NCBI GenBank assembly: GCA_963702765.1
Contig: CAVPEB010000005.1
Coordinates: forward strand, 91,085-155,084
Direction: 5' to 3'
Source of the DNA: DATMNR01 sp963702765
Lineage (GTDB): Bacteria > Chloroflexota > Ktedonobacteria > Ktedonobacterales > Ktedonobacteraceae
DNA length: 64,000 nt
In this document: positions 18,847-27,572 of the stretch, one piece after another
Numbering within the stretch: position 1 is the first letter of the stretch
How the letters are laid out: the number at the start of each line of letters is the position of its first letter
Notes under the pieces: generated by a model
Database searches by the model: none
Seen by the model: the letters and a program-made list of their open reading frames with translations, nothing else
What the model was told of the DNA's origin: nothing
Made by a program: the position numbers and the translations under genes

Positions 18847-19911
18847 TCAATGAGTATCGATGAAGTTTGTGAAGATTTGTACCACCTCATCCTGTTTTTC
18901 GATGTGAGGGGAGTGGCCACATTCGGCAAGTTGTGCCTCGCGATACTCTCCGCCGTTGGCATTGTATTTTTCGAGTACTGTTCGTACCTGAGTTTTCATA
19001 GGTTGTGGAGGGTAGGCATCAACACCAGGCCAACCTGGAACTGCGCCGATCTGACCAAGGAAGCCAAAGTCAAAGAACGAAGTATCAGATACTATCTGGT
19101 CGTCAGCGCCATGAACCCATAGTACCGGAAGTTTGGAACTTATATTCGCGAAATTGCTCTGGTTCATATACTTAGGAGAGAGAGCGTTGTTTACCCCAAG
19201 TTTGCCTGGTCCAACGGTTGGCCAGTTGTCCGAGGGAACCATGTCGCCTGGATAGTTGCCCGACGTTACTTTCGTTGTGAGCAATGATGAGAGATTTATC
19301 TCCTCACGATCAGGAGCGGTTCTAAATGGTGGCTTATAATAAAATGTGTTGATTACGGTGCGAGGTGAGAACTGCTCATTGCCCCGATCTCCTTCAGCGA
19401 TACGTTTTGTAAATTCGAGATTGGCAGTACCTCCTCCACTGCCTGCAAAGTCAGGCCAGGTTAGACTTCCCTCGGCATCTTTCGTGCCTCCAAAGCCAAA
19501 CGGCGAACCGGGGGATTCCAGTGTGAGAGTTCTTATTTTGCCTGGATGGTCAATGGCATATTGCATGACAACATTGCCGCCTAAGGACCAGCCTAGAAGG
19601 TGGATGGAATTCAAATCTAATGCCTGCACAAATGCATTAAGATCGTCTGAGAAATCACGAACACCACTAGTTCCATCAACCGGTAAGACTTCGCTATCAC
19701 CATAGCCACGCATATCTGGAGCGTAGACAATATATTGTCCATTTGCTGCAAGGGCGAGCATGAAGTCTTGAAAGAAGTGAGAGGAAGAGCAATTGCCATG
19801 GACCAGGACTAGAGGTATATTTCCTGTACCTGCCTCAAGATATGCGACCTTAAGGCGGTCAGTTTTCACTTTCTTTTGAACGATGCCGGGTAGTAATTGA
19901 ACTGTACTCAA
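18847..19911 (-). CDS. Alpha/beta hydrolase
   Basis: 354 residues with the full alpha/beta-hydrolase triad in order: the oxyanion HG in LVHGNCSS, nucleophile Ser in GWSLGG, acid Asp in VHGADDQIVSD, and His in CGHSPHIEKQ near the C-terminus. A long cap region (residues ~150-260) lies between the nucleophile and the acid. There is no signal peptide or membrane helix. The family includes esterases, haloalkane dehalogenases and C-C hydrolases, and the substrate cannot be read from sequence. It appears to be transcribed alone. Confidence 0.85.
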   Translation of the reverse strand: MSTVQLLPGIVQKKVKTDRLKVAYLEAGTGNIPLVLVHGNCSSSHFFQDFMLALAANGQYIVYAPDMRGYGDSEVLPVDGTSGVRDFSDDLNAFVQALDLNSIHLLGWSLGGNVVMQYAIDHPGKIRTLTLESPGSPFGFGGTKDAEGSLTWPDFAGSGGGTANLEFTKRIAEGDRGNEQFSPRTVINTFYYKPPFRTAPDREEINLSSLLTTKVTSGNYPGDMVPSDNWPTVGPGKLGVNNALSPKYMNQSNFANISSKLPVLWVHGADDQIVSDTSFFDFGFLGQIGAVPGWPGVDAYPPQPMKTQVRTVLEKYNANGGEYREAQLAECGHSPHIEKQDEVVQIFTNFIDTH

Positions 19912-20033
19912 CGAATTTGTTATCCTCCTATTGTTAAAGCATTTTGATGAGAATATTGTATCATTACTTCCTCTTTGGTTCAGGGTAATGTAGGCTAAAA
20001 TGAGAGTGATTTCTATTTTTTATGGCAGCAGCA

Positions 20034-20061
20034 AAAGTTCTTGGCCTAGGCCAAGAACTTT
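20034..20061 (-). terminator. Palindromic hairpin, probable terminator of the coiled-coil gene
   Basis: A perfect 28-base palindrome centred on CCTAGG (arms AAAGTTCTTGGCCT and its complement). It lies 33 bases beyond the stop at 20094 and is followed on the minus strand by TTTT. Confidence 0.65.
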
Positions 20062-20093
20062 GAAAGGGGTAATCTCGGGCACCTGTACTTAGA

Positions 20094-21087
20094 TTAAGGC
20101 TTTTGAGGGGTAGAAGTAAGAATTTTGGTCGGCTTCATATTTGATTTTTGTTCGAGTTTCTTGTTGGCTTCCTGTACTTTTTTGTTGGTATAGGCACGCG
20201 CGATCAGGAAAGCGATGAAAATGCAGATTAAGACAGGCATAAAGATTGCGATATCCAACGGAACTTTCATAGACACAAAAACGAGCTGGAAGATAGGCAC
20301 TAGAATTAGGAGAAGGGCTGCCATTAAAGTCAAAACAAGTGTCCAGTGTGCCTGAAGATGCTTTTGCATTGTTGTAAATCGATATTGGGCTTGCTCGCTG
20401 ATGCTGGCCTGCTGGTCGAGCAAGTTTTGGCGTTCTTCTGCAATTTTATCACGCTCGTTGGCCAACTCTAGTTCAAGCAGGTCGGCTTTGTATTGTGCCT
20501 GACGTATCAGTGCAAGTAATTCGGCAACATGTTGATCTTCTGTCTGCTTCATATGGAGTTCGACTGTTTTTGCAACGTCACGCAACAGAGGGGGAGTGTG
20601 TTCGGGGGTAAGAATAATTGTATTTGCTGCTTCTTCAACAATTTTGCTTGCTTCTTGCGAAACATTCTCATGGAAAGTGTGATCGAGGTCTGTGTAACGT
20701 CTTTTCAATTCCTGATAATTTGCTTCAAGTTGATTTCAGCTCTTCGATTGCCTCGCGCAAATGTATTTCATATTGTTCGATCTCGTTTTGTTTGTTACTT
20801 TTTAGATTGTGTATTTCTTGTTCAAACTGTTCTTGTGTTTGTCTGTACTGATTGAGGAGATGCTGCTGCTCATCTATCTTCCAGCGAAACCGCCTGTTTT
20901 CCTCACGTAATTGAGCTATCTGGCGGGATGCTGTTTTACCATTAGAGATTTCACCGTTTATTTTTGGTAGCATATCTGTATGTCTTTGTCGCTTCTCATT
21001 TATGATTTCTCTGCGGTAAGCAATGCGTGCTGAACGATCAATTTGGTCATTTGATGTATTGTAATCTGGATCATCAGATGGAAACAT
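20094..21087 (-). pseudogene. Coiled-coil protein with two C-terminal membrane helices, split by a frameshift
   Basis: Two apparent genes (20725-21087 and 20094-20708) are one. The first ends LREAIEELKST, while the shifted frame reads EELK-QLEANYQELKRRYTDL without any stop into the second, keeping the heptad pattern unbroken; one extra base near 20733 explains the split. The joined protein is about 330 residues: a polar N-terminus (MFPSDDPDYNTSN), long coiled coil, then two membrane helices around residues 115-170 of the second part, and a basic tail. The start ATG at 21087 has GGGAG upstream. I do not recognise a family; a membrane-anchored filament-like or scaffold role is only a guess. Confidence 0.7.
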
Positions 21088-21432
21088 AATAGAATAGCTC
21101 CCTTGCAAGTGCTTTGAGGCAGCAAAAGCATAGTCCGCCTGTTATTGAGATTCATGCATCAAGTTAGAAGTTAAGCTCTCTCTTGTACAATTATGCATGT
21201 TTAAACGGAAATTTTCAAGGGTTAGCGATTTAGATCATGTTACGACTCTTGCATTTCATGTATATAATTGCACACACGAACGGGTATCCACGCCCAAAGT
21301 GGGCGCTATCATGGCTCATGTTCAGTAAGATTAGTGTCGTGATATAATCCCTACGATGTTCTCGTATTTTACTTAGAGACAGCTAATATAGCTTTTCTAA
21401 AGATATATCTTTGATGGCGGAGAAGTGACTTT
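21088..21432. other. Divergent promoter region
   Basis: AT-rich region between the coiled-coil gene and the YqhA gene, without a coding frame. A TATAAT at 21343-21348 could be the -10 box for the rightward gene (weak -35). A small hairpin CGCCC-AAAGT-GGGCG lies at about 21291-21305. Confidence 0.45.
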
Positions 21433-21975
21433 ATGAATTTACTCAAAAAAATTCTTACAGGAAGCAGATATCTGATTATTATCTCAGTGTTAGGAACTCT
21501 CTTAGGCTCAATCATAGTGCTTGGCTACGGAGCAGTTACAGTGGTAGGAGTTTTGATCACCATTTTTTTTAATCACTTAATCTTTACAACGGAGGAGGTT
21601 AAGATAGTAGCGGTTTCAAGTGTTGAATTGATCGACTTGTTCTTGTTAAGCACAATTCTCTACATAGTTTCACTTGGGCTCTTTAAGCTCTTCATTGATT
21701 CAACTTTACCGTTACCGAGCTGGCTGGTTATTTACGATCTCAATGATCTCAAGGAGAGAATACTTGGAGTGATCATTGTGTTGTTAACAATTTCGTTTTT
21801 AGGATATGTGGTTGAATGGCAATTTGGTGATTATAGTATTGCGGCGCTAGGTTTTGGTGTAGGGCTAGTGCTTTTCGCAATTGGTTATTCGATTACTGCT
21901 GGTGCTTTGAATAGCAGATTAACGCCATCAGACAAGAGGAAGGAAGAGAACCATGTGGTCGATAGTCAGGAATAA
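21433..21975 (+). CDS. YqhA (UPF0114) family membrane protein
   Basis: 180 residues with four hydrophobic helices; helix 1 begins at RYLIIISVLGTLLGS. The pattern SSVELIDLFLLSTILYIVSLGLFKLF in the middle, followed by LVIYDLNDLKERILGVI, is characteristic of the UPF0114/YqhA family. The physiological role of the family is not established. It has a weak -10-like TATAAT upstream at 21343 and is followed by the aldehyde dehydrogenase 121 bases on, so the two could share a transcript. Confidence 0.85.
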   Translation: MNLLKKILTGSRYLIIISVLGTLLGSIIVLGYGAVTVVGVLITIFFNHLIFTTEEVKIVAVSSVELIDLFLLSTILYIVSLGLFKLFIDSTLPLPSWLVIYDLNDLKERILGVIIVLLTISFLGYVVEWQFGDYSIAALGFGVGLVLFAIGYSITAGALNSRLTPSDKRKEENHVVDSQE

Positions 21976-22096
21976 AAGATTTCATAACATTGTTGACAGA
22001 GGCCACATGCTAACGTAGACTTATGAAACGTCTCATGAAGGAATGGGTTTGCTGTTTGCTTCTCATTCAATCGCGCACGAACATGGAGATACGACT

Positions 22097-23848
22097 ATGA
22101 CTACGACCACACATCAAGGCGCTCCCCAATTCCCAACAGTTTTAGGAAGTATGCCGTCTTCAACACGGGAGGAGATGGATGCTGCCATTGAAGCGTTACA
22201 GGCACATAAAGATGAATGGGTGGCTTTCAGTATCCATGATCGAATTATACTCATCGATAGGATGATAAAAGATTTTGCAGCCATTGCATCCCGATGGGTT
22301 GATGCTTCGATCCAGGCTAAAGGGATCTCGGAAGATTCAGTATGTGTAGGTGAAGAATGGGCTGCTGGCGCGTGGCCAGTACTCAAAAATCTACGTCAAT
22401 TGCGGCAATCGTTGGTTGATATCGAAATCGATGGGCATCCTAAAATACCGGGACGTGTGACAACTATGCCAAATGGGCAGGTTGCAGCGCAGGTTTTTCC
22501 ACAAACGATCTATGATCGTCTCTTTTTTGAACGGATTAGAGCAGAGATCTGGATGGAACCTGGAGTGAAAATTGAGGAACTTTCTCAAACACAGGCTGTC
22601 GCTTATCATGAAAAGGATCGTCCTGGGAAAGTAGCATTGGTACTTGGTGCGGGTAATGTCTCGAGTATCGGACCCTTGGATGTTTTTTATAAGTTGTTTG
22701 TGGAAAACCAGATAGTACTTTTTAAGGCCAACCCGGTCAATGCATATTTAGGCCCGCTAATGGATGAGGCTTTTCGTGTTCTCGTCGATCATGGTTTCTT
22801 GCGTGTTGTATATGGAGGTGCCACCGAGGGCTCTTATCTATGCAATCATCCAGGAATTGAAGAAATTCATATTACAGGTTCAGATAAAACATTTGATGCA
22901 ATTGTCTTCGGGTCAGGATCAGAGGGTATAAAACGCAAAGCAGAAGGATCTCCTTTGCTAACCAAACGCGTAACAGGTGAGTTGGGTAATGTCAGTCCTG
23001 TGATTGTGGTGCCTGGCCCCTGGAAGGCTGATGACCTGGTATATCAGGCAGAACACATTGATACAATGCTTACTAATAATGCAGGCTTTAATTGCAATGC
23101 GACACGGGTAATTATACAGGATGCAAGCTGGCCGCAGCGTAGTCAATTATTGGAAGAAATGCGTAGGGTTCTCTCCCTCATTCCTCCACGCACAGCTTAT
23201 TATCCGGGAGCATTTGAACGACACCAGACATTTATCAAAGAGCATCCAGAAGCCGAACAAATTGGTCTCTCCTCAGGGCAACAACTTCCGTGGACTTTAG
23301 TGGCAGGTGTGGATCCAGAAAGCGTTGACGATGTATGTTTTACTACTGAAGCCTTCTGTAGTCTGTTTGCTGAGACAGCTCTCAAGGCGGAAAGCGTACC
23401 AGAGTATATCGATAAAGCTGTTGCTTTTGCTAATCAATACATCTGGGGATCCCTCAATGCAACGATTATTGTTCATCCTGAATCTTTGAAAGATGCGGAA
23501 GTAAAAGAGTCTGTTGAACGAGCAATTGCACATCTGAGGTATGGAACAGTGGGTATAAATATTTGGGCTGGAGCTGGCTTCACATTTGGCACAACAACGT
23601 GGGGAGCATTTCCTGGTCATGAATTACATAATATACAGTCTGGTGTGGGTGTCGTACATAACACATTGATGTTCTCCAGACCACAAAAAAGCGTTTTGTG
23701 GGGTCCGTTTAGAGGTACGCTTACTCCACCCTGGTTTGTAACACATGGTAAAATAGCGCGCAACTTGTTCCCCAAATTAGTTGCTTTTGAAGCATCGCCC
23801 TCTCCATTAAAGGTACCGGGTATTATGGCTGCTGCTTTAGGAATATAA
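22097..23848 (+). CDS. Aldehyde dehydrogenase superfamily protein
   Basis: NAD(P)-dependent aldehyde dehydrogenase, 583 residues from the chosen start. The catalytic Cys lies in NNAGFNCNATR (C333) and the general base Glu in TGELGNVSP (E295). The cofactor region has GKVALVLGAGNVSSIGPLD instead of the common FNFP-type motif, and ITGSDKTFD matches the TGS-x-x-x-G region only loosely. The protein is longer than the usual ~490 residues, with extra sequence at both ends. The ATG at 22097 has GGAG 8 bases upstream and is preferred over the in-frame ATG at 22043. The gene ends in a strong terminator. The substrate is unknown. Confidence 0.85.
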   Translation: MTTTTHQGAPQFPTVLGSMPSSTREEMDAAIEALQAHKDEWVAFSIHDRIILIDRMIKDFAAIASRWVDASIQAKGISEDSVCVGEEWAAGAWPVLKNLRQLRQSLVDIEIDGHPKIPGRVTTMPNGQVAAQVFPQTIYDRLFFERIRAEIWMEPGVKIEELSQTQAVAYHEKDRPGKVALVLGAGNVSSIGPLDVFYKLFVENQIVLFKANPVNAYLGPLMDEAFRVLVDHGFLRVVYGGATEGSYLCNHPGIEEIHITGSDKTFDAIVFGSGSEGIKRKAEGSPLLTKRVTGELGNVSPVIVVPGPWKADDLVYQAEHIDTMLTNNAGFNCNATRVIIQDASWPQRSQLLEEMRRVLSLIPPRTAYYPGAFERHQTFIKEHPEAEQIGLSSGQQLPWTLVAGVDPESVDDVCFTTEAFCSLFAETALKAESVPEYIDKAVAFANQYIWGSLNATIIVHPESLKDAEVKESVERAIAHLRYGTVGINIWAGAGFTFGTTTWGAFPGHELHNIQSGVGVVHNTLMFSRPQKSVLWGPFRGTLTPPWFVTHGKIARNLFPKLVAFEASPSPLKVPGIMAAALGI

Positions 23849-23875
23849 TTATGTTCATTCAAGAAGATATTTGAA

Positions 23876-23926
23876 GTCCTGGGTGAGTATGCTTGAACTT
23901 TTAGCATACTCGCCCAGGACTTTTTT
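23876..23926. terminator. Strong hairpin terminator between convergent genes
   Basis: An 18-bp stem with one G-T wobble (23876-23893 with 23903-23920), a 9-base loop and a T run. It lies between the aldehyde dehydrogenase stop and the convergent lipoprotein stop at 23933. Confidence 0.92.
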
Positions 23927-23932
23927 AATGAT

Positions 23933-24587
23933 CTAGGGAGTAGGCGTGGGTGAAGTTGTTACAGTAGGCGTACCTGATCCTACAGGTGTAGGTGAGCCAG
24001 TTGAAGTTCCTGTTGGTGATGGTACAGCGGTCTTGGTAGGTGTTGGTGAAACCAAGATAGCAGTGAAGTAGGCAGCCTGGGGTATCGAGCATGTTGCTTG
24101 AGGTGAGCTAAATTCAATATTGATAGTGACAAGTTTGTTAATTGCACTTGGTTTAATGGCAACAGGAAATACTGCCAGACCGTCGGAAGTAGTTGTAGTC
24201 GTCATAGTATCGGAAGTTCCATCAGGCCATAGAATTTGCGCGGTAGCTGTAGCTCCTACAACTCCTTCCGGATTACCATTACCATCAACAGTTACAGTAT
24301 GTGTGAATTTGCCGAAGATGCTGACGGTGCTTGTTGTACTGAAACGCAGGTGAGGTATCGGTCGCCCAACCTCCACAGTAATATGAACTTAATGTTGGAG
24401 TTGGTGAGCCAGCGTCTTGTCCAAGCTTGATAGTTACTGTGACAACAGGAGTCCCGAGATTAAGCTGGCCCGTACCATTACTGCTGCAGGCGACGATGAG
24501 AATGCTGATGGAAAAAAGGAAAAAGATTGCACAGCATTTTACTATAAGATTGAAAAGAATATTTGATTTATCCTGATTGGATAACAT
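23933..24587 (-). pseudogene. Secreted lipoprotein with Thr/Pro-rich tail, split by one frameshift
   Basis: The N-terminal piece has a signal peptide and lipobox (LIVACSS), then TPVVTVTIKLGQDAGSPTPT. The C-terminal piece continues TVSIFGKFTHTVTVDGNGNP, a bacterial-Ig-like repeat pattern with a pair of beta-rich segments, and ends in a SPTPT/GTSTGSPTP tail. The frames join near 24355 at PAFQ-STTSTVSI with one extra base, giving about 215 residues. A surface-exposed lipoprotein of unknown role; the proline/threonine tail suggests cell-wall spanning. It may be intact in reality if the shift is an assembly error. Confidence 0.7.
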
Positions 24588-24912
24588 AGGTTGAAGACTA
24601 CTTTCATGTGTATGGTTATAGGGAGTTATATGAGAATTATCTGAACCAGTATAGCATGGAGCTATGTATTTGCTACATTATCTCTTGCCTGGCTGCCATA
24701 AAAGTACTATAGATGGGTATGGTTCAAGGTTTCATTCAAATAAACGAAGATGGAAAAAGAATGTGATGTGAAATAACACAAGTTGTCAAATTCACTTGTC
24801 AATGTCAGTGTTATAAAGGCAAACGAGATACCTGGATTTTAGAGATGAGACTCTGCAACGCAAGTATCTCGTTCGATTTGGTCGATAGCGATATAAATTG
24901 CCTTAGTTCAAG
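24588..24912. other. Intergenic region without a gene
   Basis: AT-rich stretch upstream of the lipoprotein and downstream of the cupredoxin gene. No coding frame, repeat or clear hairpin terminator was seen. Confidence 0.5.
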
Positions 24913-25296
24913 TTATTGGACATTGACTGTTAAGTTCATGCCTGGATGAATAGTACAGTAAAGTTGAAATGTACCAGCCGTATTGAAAGGTCCAATGGCG
25001 GCGCTATCATTACCATTGAAAGTGACGTCCACGGTGGGGGCACCTGGTTCAGCTTTAGGCTGAGGCGTGTTCCCATTCCAGGTGCCATTTTTAATAATGT
25101 GCTCTGCAGTTAAATCATCGACGAGCGTGAGCATTTGACCTTTTTTGACGTTAACCGAGCTTACAAGGAAGCTAGCTCCACCCATATGAGCCTGAGGCCC
25201 TTGAGGAACATTCGCTTCGTCATAGATTGCACAGGCTGCAAGCATAATGGTCAATACACTGCATACAAGAAAGCCTACAAATAACTTTTTATACAT
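24913..25296 (-). CDS. Cupredoxin-like lipoprotein
   Basis: 127 residues with a signal peptide and lipobox ending at C22 (MLAAC), so membrane-anchored on the outside. The rest is a plastocyanin-type fold. All four type-1 copper ligands can be proposed: H66 (AEHIIKNG) and the C-terminal loop C114, H117 and M120 (YCTIHPGMNLTV). It probably carries electrons or binds copper at the cell surface. It is divergent from the DtxR-FTR1 iron genes; in EfeUOB systems a cupredoxin domain accompanies the FTR1-type permease, so it may be a partner of that permease. This link is inference from gene position. Confidence 0.82.
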   Translation of the reverse strand: MYKKLFVGFLVCSVLTIMLAACAIYDEANVPQGPQAHMGGASFLVSSVNVKKGQMLTLVDDLTAEHIIKNGTWNGNTPQPKAEPGAPTVDVTFNGNDSAAIGPFNTAGTFQLYCTIHPGMNLTVNVQ

Positions 25297-25504
25297 GAGT
25301 GTTCCTTTCGATCTGAATTATGAATATTGCCTGTAGGGCAGTAAAATACTGATTGTTTATGAAAAATGAAGACGAGAAAACAATCAAATACTCTGTTATA
25401 CATCATACCAGGAAGATGGAATAGCTTCCAGTATTTGAGGTCTATATTAACACATCATTAAACTAATTGTCACAATCGCATCAAATGCTATAATCTCAAG
25501 TTTC

Positions 25505-25534
25505 TTGACTGATAAAATCCTTAAGTGTTAAAAT
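25505..25534 (+). promoter_or_regulatory. Promoter of the DtxR-type regulator gene
   Basis: TTGACT (25505-25510), an 18-base spacer and TAAAAT (25529-25534), 45 bases before the start codon. A partial DtxR-like half-site (AGGTTAGC) lies just downstream at about 25550. Confidence 0.55.
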
Positions 25535-25578
25535 CCTAGTAAATTAGTCAGGTTAGCAGATGTTCGAGGAGCAGCGCC

Positions 25579-26286
25579 ATGAAAACAGAAGAGTCGTTGA
25601 GCGCAACAGTTGAAGAATACCTTGAGACAATATACAACATGAGCGCAGAAGACGAAGTAGTTATTGGCGCCCGATTGGCAGAAAAATTCCATGTATCCGC
25701 GCCAACCGTGACGGAGATGCTAAAGCGCCTTGTGCGGGATGGCTATATAGAGATGGATGCCAAGCGCCAGGTGACACTCACTGAGGAGGGAAATAAAGCG
25801 GCTGAAGCAGTGTTACGAAGGCATCGTCTTACAGAGCGTTTTCTGGTCGATATGTTGGGGATGCAATGGCACCAGGTACACGAAGAGGCCTGCCGTCTAG
25901 AGCATTTTATCTCAGGAGCAGTAGAAGATCGGGTTATAGCGAGCTTGAATTATCCTACAACCTGCCCTCATGGTAATCCGATTCCCGGTTCTGTAGCGAA
26001 TGCGCGCACTTATCTTAAAGATCAAGGTGCAGTGCGCCTATCCTCATTGACACTTCGTGATAAGGCTACAATTCTTCTAATTTCAGAGGTAGTTGAGGAC
26101 GAAGAAGCATTAATTCTGTATTTGCACGATAAAGGCTTGACACCTGGAACGCAGTTAACAGTTGTAACTAAAGAGGATGATAAAGAGCCTGGACATTTTG
26201 AAGAGGAAAATTTTAAGCTGCTTGTAGAGGAACGTGAGGTTTGCATCAGCAAGGCAGTCGCAAATAAAATATGGGTGAGATGTTAA
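25579..26286 (+). CDS. DtxR-family metal-dependent transcription repressor
   Basis: 235 residues. Residues ~8-70 form the winged helix (ARLAEKFHVSAPTVTEML). The dimerisation and metal domain follows with HRLTERFLVDMLGM and HEEACRLEHFIS; the Cys in EEACRxEH matches the iron-sensing DtxR/IdeR type rather than MntR. The C-terminal ~75 residues are a FeoA/SH3-like domain. It probably represses iron uptake when ferrous iron is abundant. The FTR1 permease gene follows with a palindrome on its promoter, which makes it the obvious target. The ATG is preceded by GAGGAG. Confidence 0.9.
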   Translation: MKTEESLSATVEEYLETIYNMSAEDEVVIGARLAEKFHVSAPTVTEMLKRLVRDGYIEMDAKRQVTLTEEGNKAAEAVLRRHRLTERFLVDMLGMQWHQVHEEACRLEHFISGAVEDRVIASLNYPTTCPHGNPIPGSVANARTYLKDQGAVRLSSLTLRDKATILLISEVVEDEEALILYLHDKGLTPGTQLTVVTKEDDKEPGHFEEENFKLLVEEREVCISKAVANKIWVRC

Positions 26287-26325
26287 TGAGTGTGATCTTT
26301 TTGTGATATTGTGAATTTGTTGATC

Positions 26326-26355
26326 TTGACTTTCTATATTAGGGTATGCTAATAT
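26326..26355 (+). promoter_or_regulatory. FTR1 promoter with overlapping palindromic operator
   Basis: TTGACT (26326-26331), an 18-base spacer and TAATAT (26350-26355). A perfect dyad ATATTAG-N6-CTAATAT (26336-26355) covers the spacer and the -10 box; TTAGG and CTAA fit the DtxR-box half-site pattern. A repressor bound here would block polymerase, consistent with iron control by the gene just upstream. Confidence 0.7.
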
Positions 26356-26419
26356 CTGAGTGATTTAGTAGGAATTGAATGGTCATCATTTCACCAATAT
26401 TACTCTAAGAAGGTCGTCC

Positions 26420-27289
26420 ATGATAGCAACATTTGTACTTTTCCTCCGCGAAGGACTCGAAGCTAGCCTGATTGTAAGTATCCTCTTTGCCGCGCTACGT
26501 CAATTAGATCAGATGCAAAAGGCTCGTGCTGTATGGATCGGTGTCATTCTGGCCATAGCAGCTTCTTTGCTTGGTGGTATTGCTCTTTATGTAACTGTAC
26601 ATAACTATATCGGCACCACATTCCAGACTATTTTCGAGACGATAACTTATCTTGTGGCCGTAATTCTCCTTACTTCTATGACTTTCTGGATGCAGCAACA
26701 TAGTCGCTCGTTGAAAAGCGAGATTACTGCCAAAGCGAGTGCTTCAGGTTCTGCATTTGCGCTCGGTCTTTTAGCGTTTTCAACGGTTGGTCGTGAAGGA
26801 TTAGAAACCGCGGTCTTCACATTAGCTTTTGCATTTCGAACAAATGCACTTCTTCTCTTGACTGGCGCCTTGTTGGGTCTCCTCGCAGCGATAGGTTTAT
26901 GCGTGATGATTTATCGTTTGGGTTATCGTCTCGACTTTCGCATCTTTTTCCGCGTAATGGGTATTTTGCTGCTCTTTTTTGCTGCAGGGCTACTTGGCGA
27001 TGCTGTCCAAAATATGCAGCAGTTGGGTTGGATAACATTCGGCACCACACCGCTGTGGAACACTGCACATTTTCTTTCTGAAGACAGCACTCTTGGGGAT
27101 ATATTACATACATTCCTTGGCTATGCCGAGGCTCCGACTATTTTACAGGGTTTCGTTTACGCACTCTATCTACTTATTGCAGGCGGAATTTTTACATGGC
27201 TCACACGTAAACCTTCAATTGGGAAACCAGCAACTGCTCCTTCATCTACTCCATTAACAGCTAACAAGCAAGTACAACGTGGTTCATAG
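26420..27289 (+). CDS. FTR1-family iron permease
   Basis: 289 residues and seven hydrophobic helices, as in FTR1/EfeU. Both REXXE iron-binding motifs are present: REGLE at residues 10-14 in helix 1 and REGLE again in the fourth helix (STVGREGLETAVF). It takes up iron, usually with an oxidase or a periplasmic cupredoxin. The start is the ATG at 26420 with AGAAGG upstream; this places helix 1 at the N-terminus as the family requires. It lies 133 bases after the DtxR-type regulator and is probably repressed by it. Confidence 0.92.
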   Translation: MIATFVLFLREGLEASLIVSILFAALRQLDQMQKARAVWIGVILAIAASLLGGIALYVTVHNYIGTTFQTIFETITYLVAVILLTSMTFWMQQHSRSLKSEITAKASASGSAFALGLLAFSTVGREGLETAVFTLAFAFRTNALLLLTGALLGLLAAIGLCVMIYRLGYRLDFRIFFRVMGILLLFFAAGLLGDAVQNMQQLGWITFGTTPLWNTAHFLSEDSTLGDILHTFLGYAEAPTILQGFVYALYLLIAGGIFTWLTRKPSIGKPATAPSSTPLTANKQVQRGS

Positions 27290-27572
27290 GTCAGGTGTTT
27301 TGCGAATTGCATTAAAAAGCCAGGATATTTCGAGGTAATTCGTGATAATTTAGCGTTTTTGCTCCGAATAATTGCTAAACTTTCAGCTTCAGGTTATAAT
27401 TGTAAATATCAGACTCGGATATAGATGCCAAATCAGGTATACAAGTGTTTCTGAGTGATCTGATATTTACATGTATACAAATATATGTATGGCATTCGCA
27501 ACGTAAGCACCATTTCTGAAAAAGCTTGTACATTGTTGTCTCGTTCCTCTAATTCCCAAGAAAGGAGCTTTT

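Noticed and set aside
19346..19705. 119-residue plus-strand frame
   Set aside because: It is antisense to the alpha/beta hydrolase gene, which has clear triad motifs.
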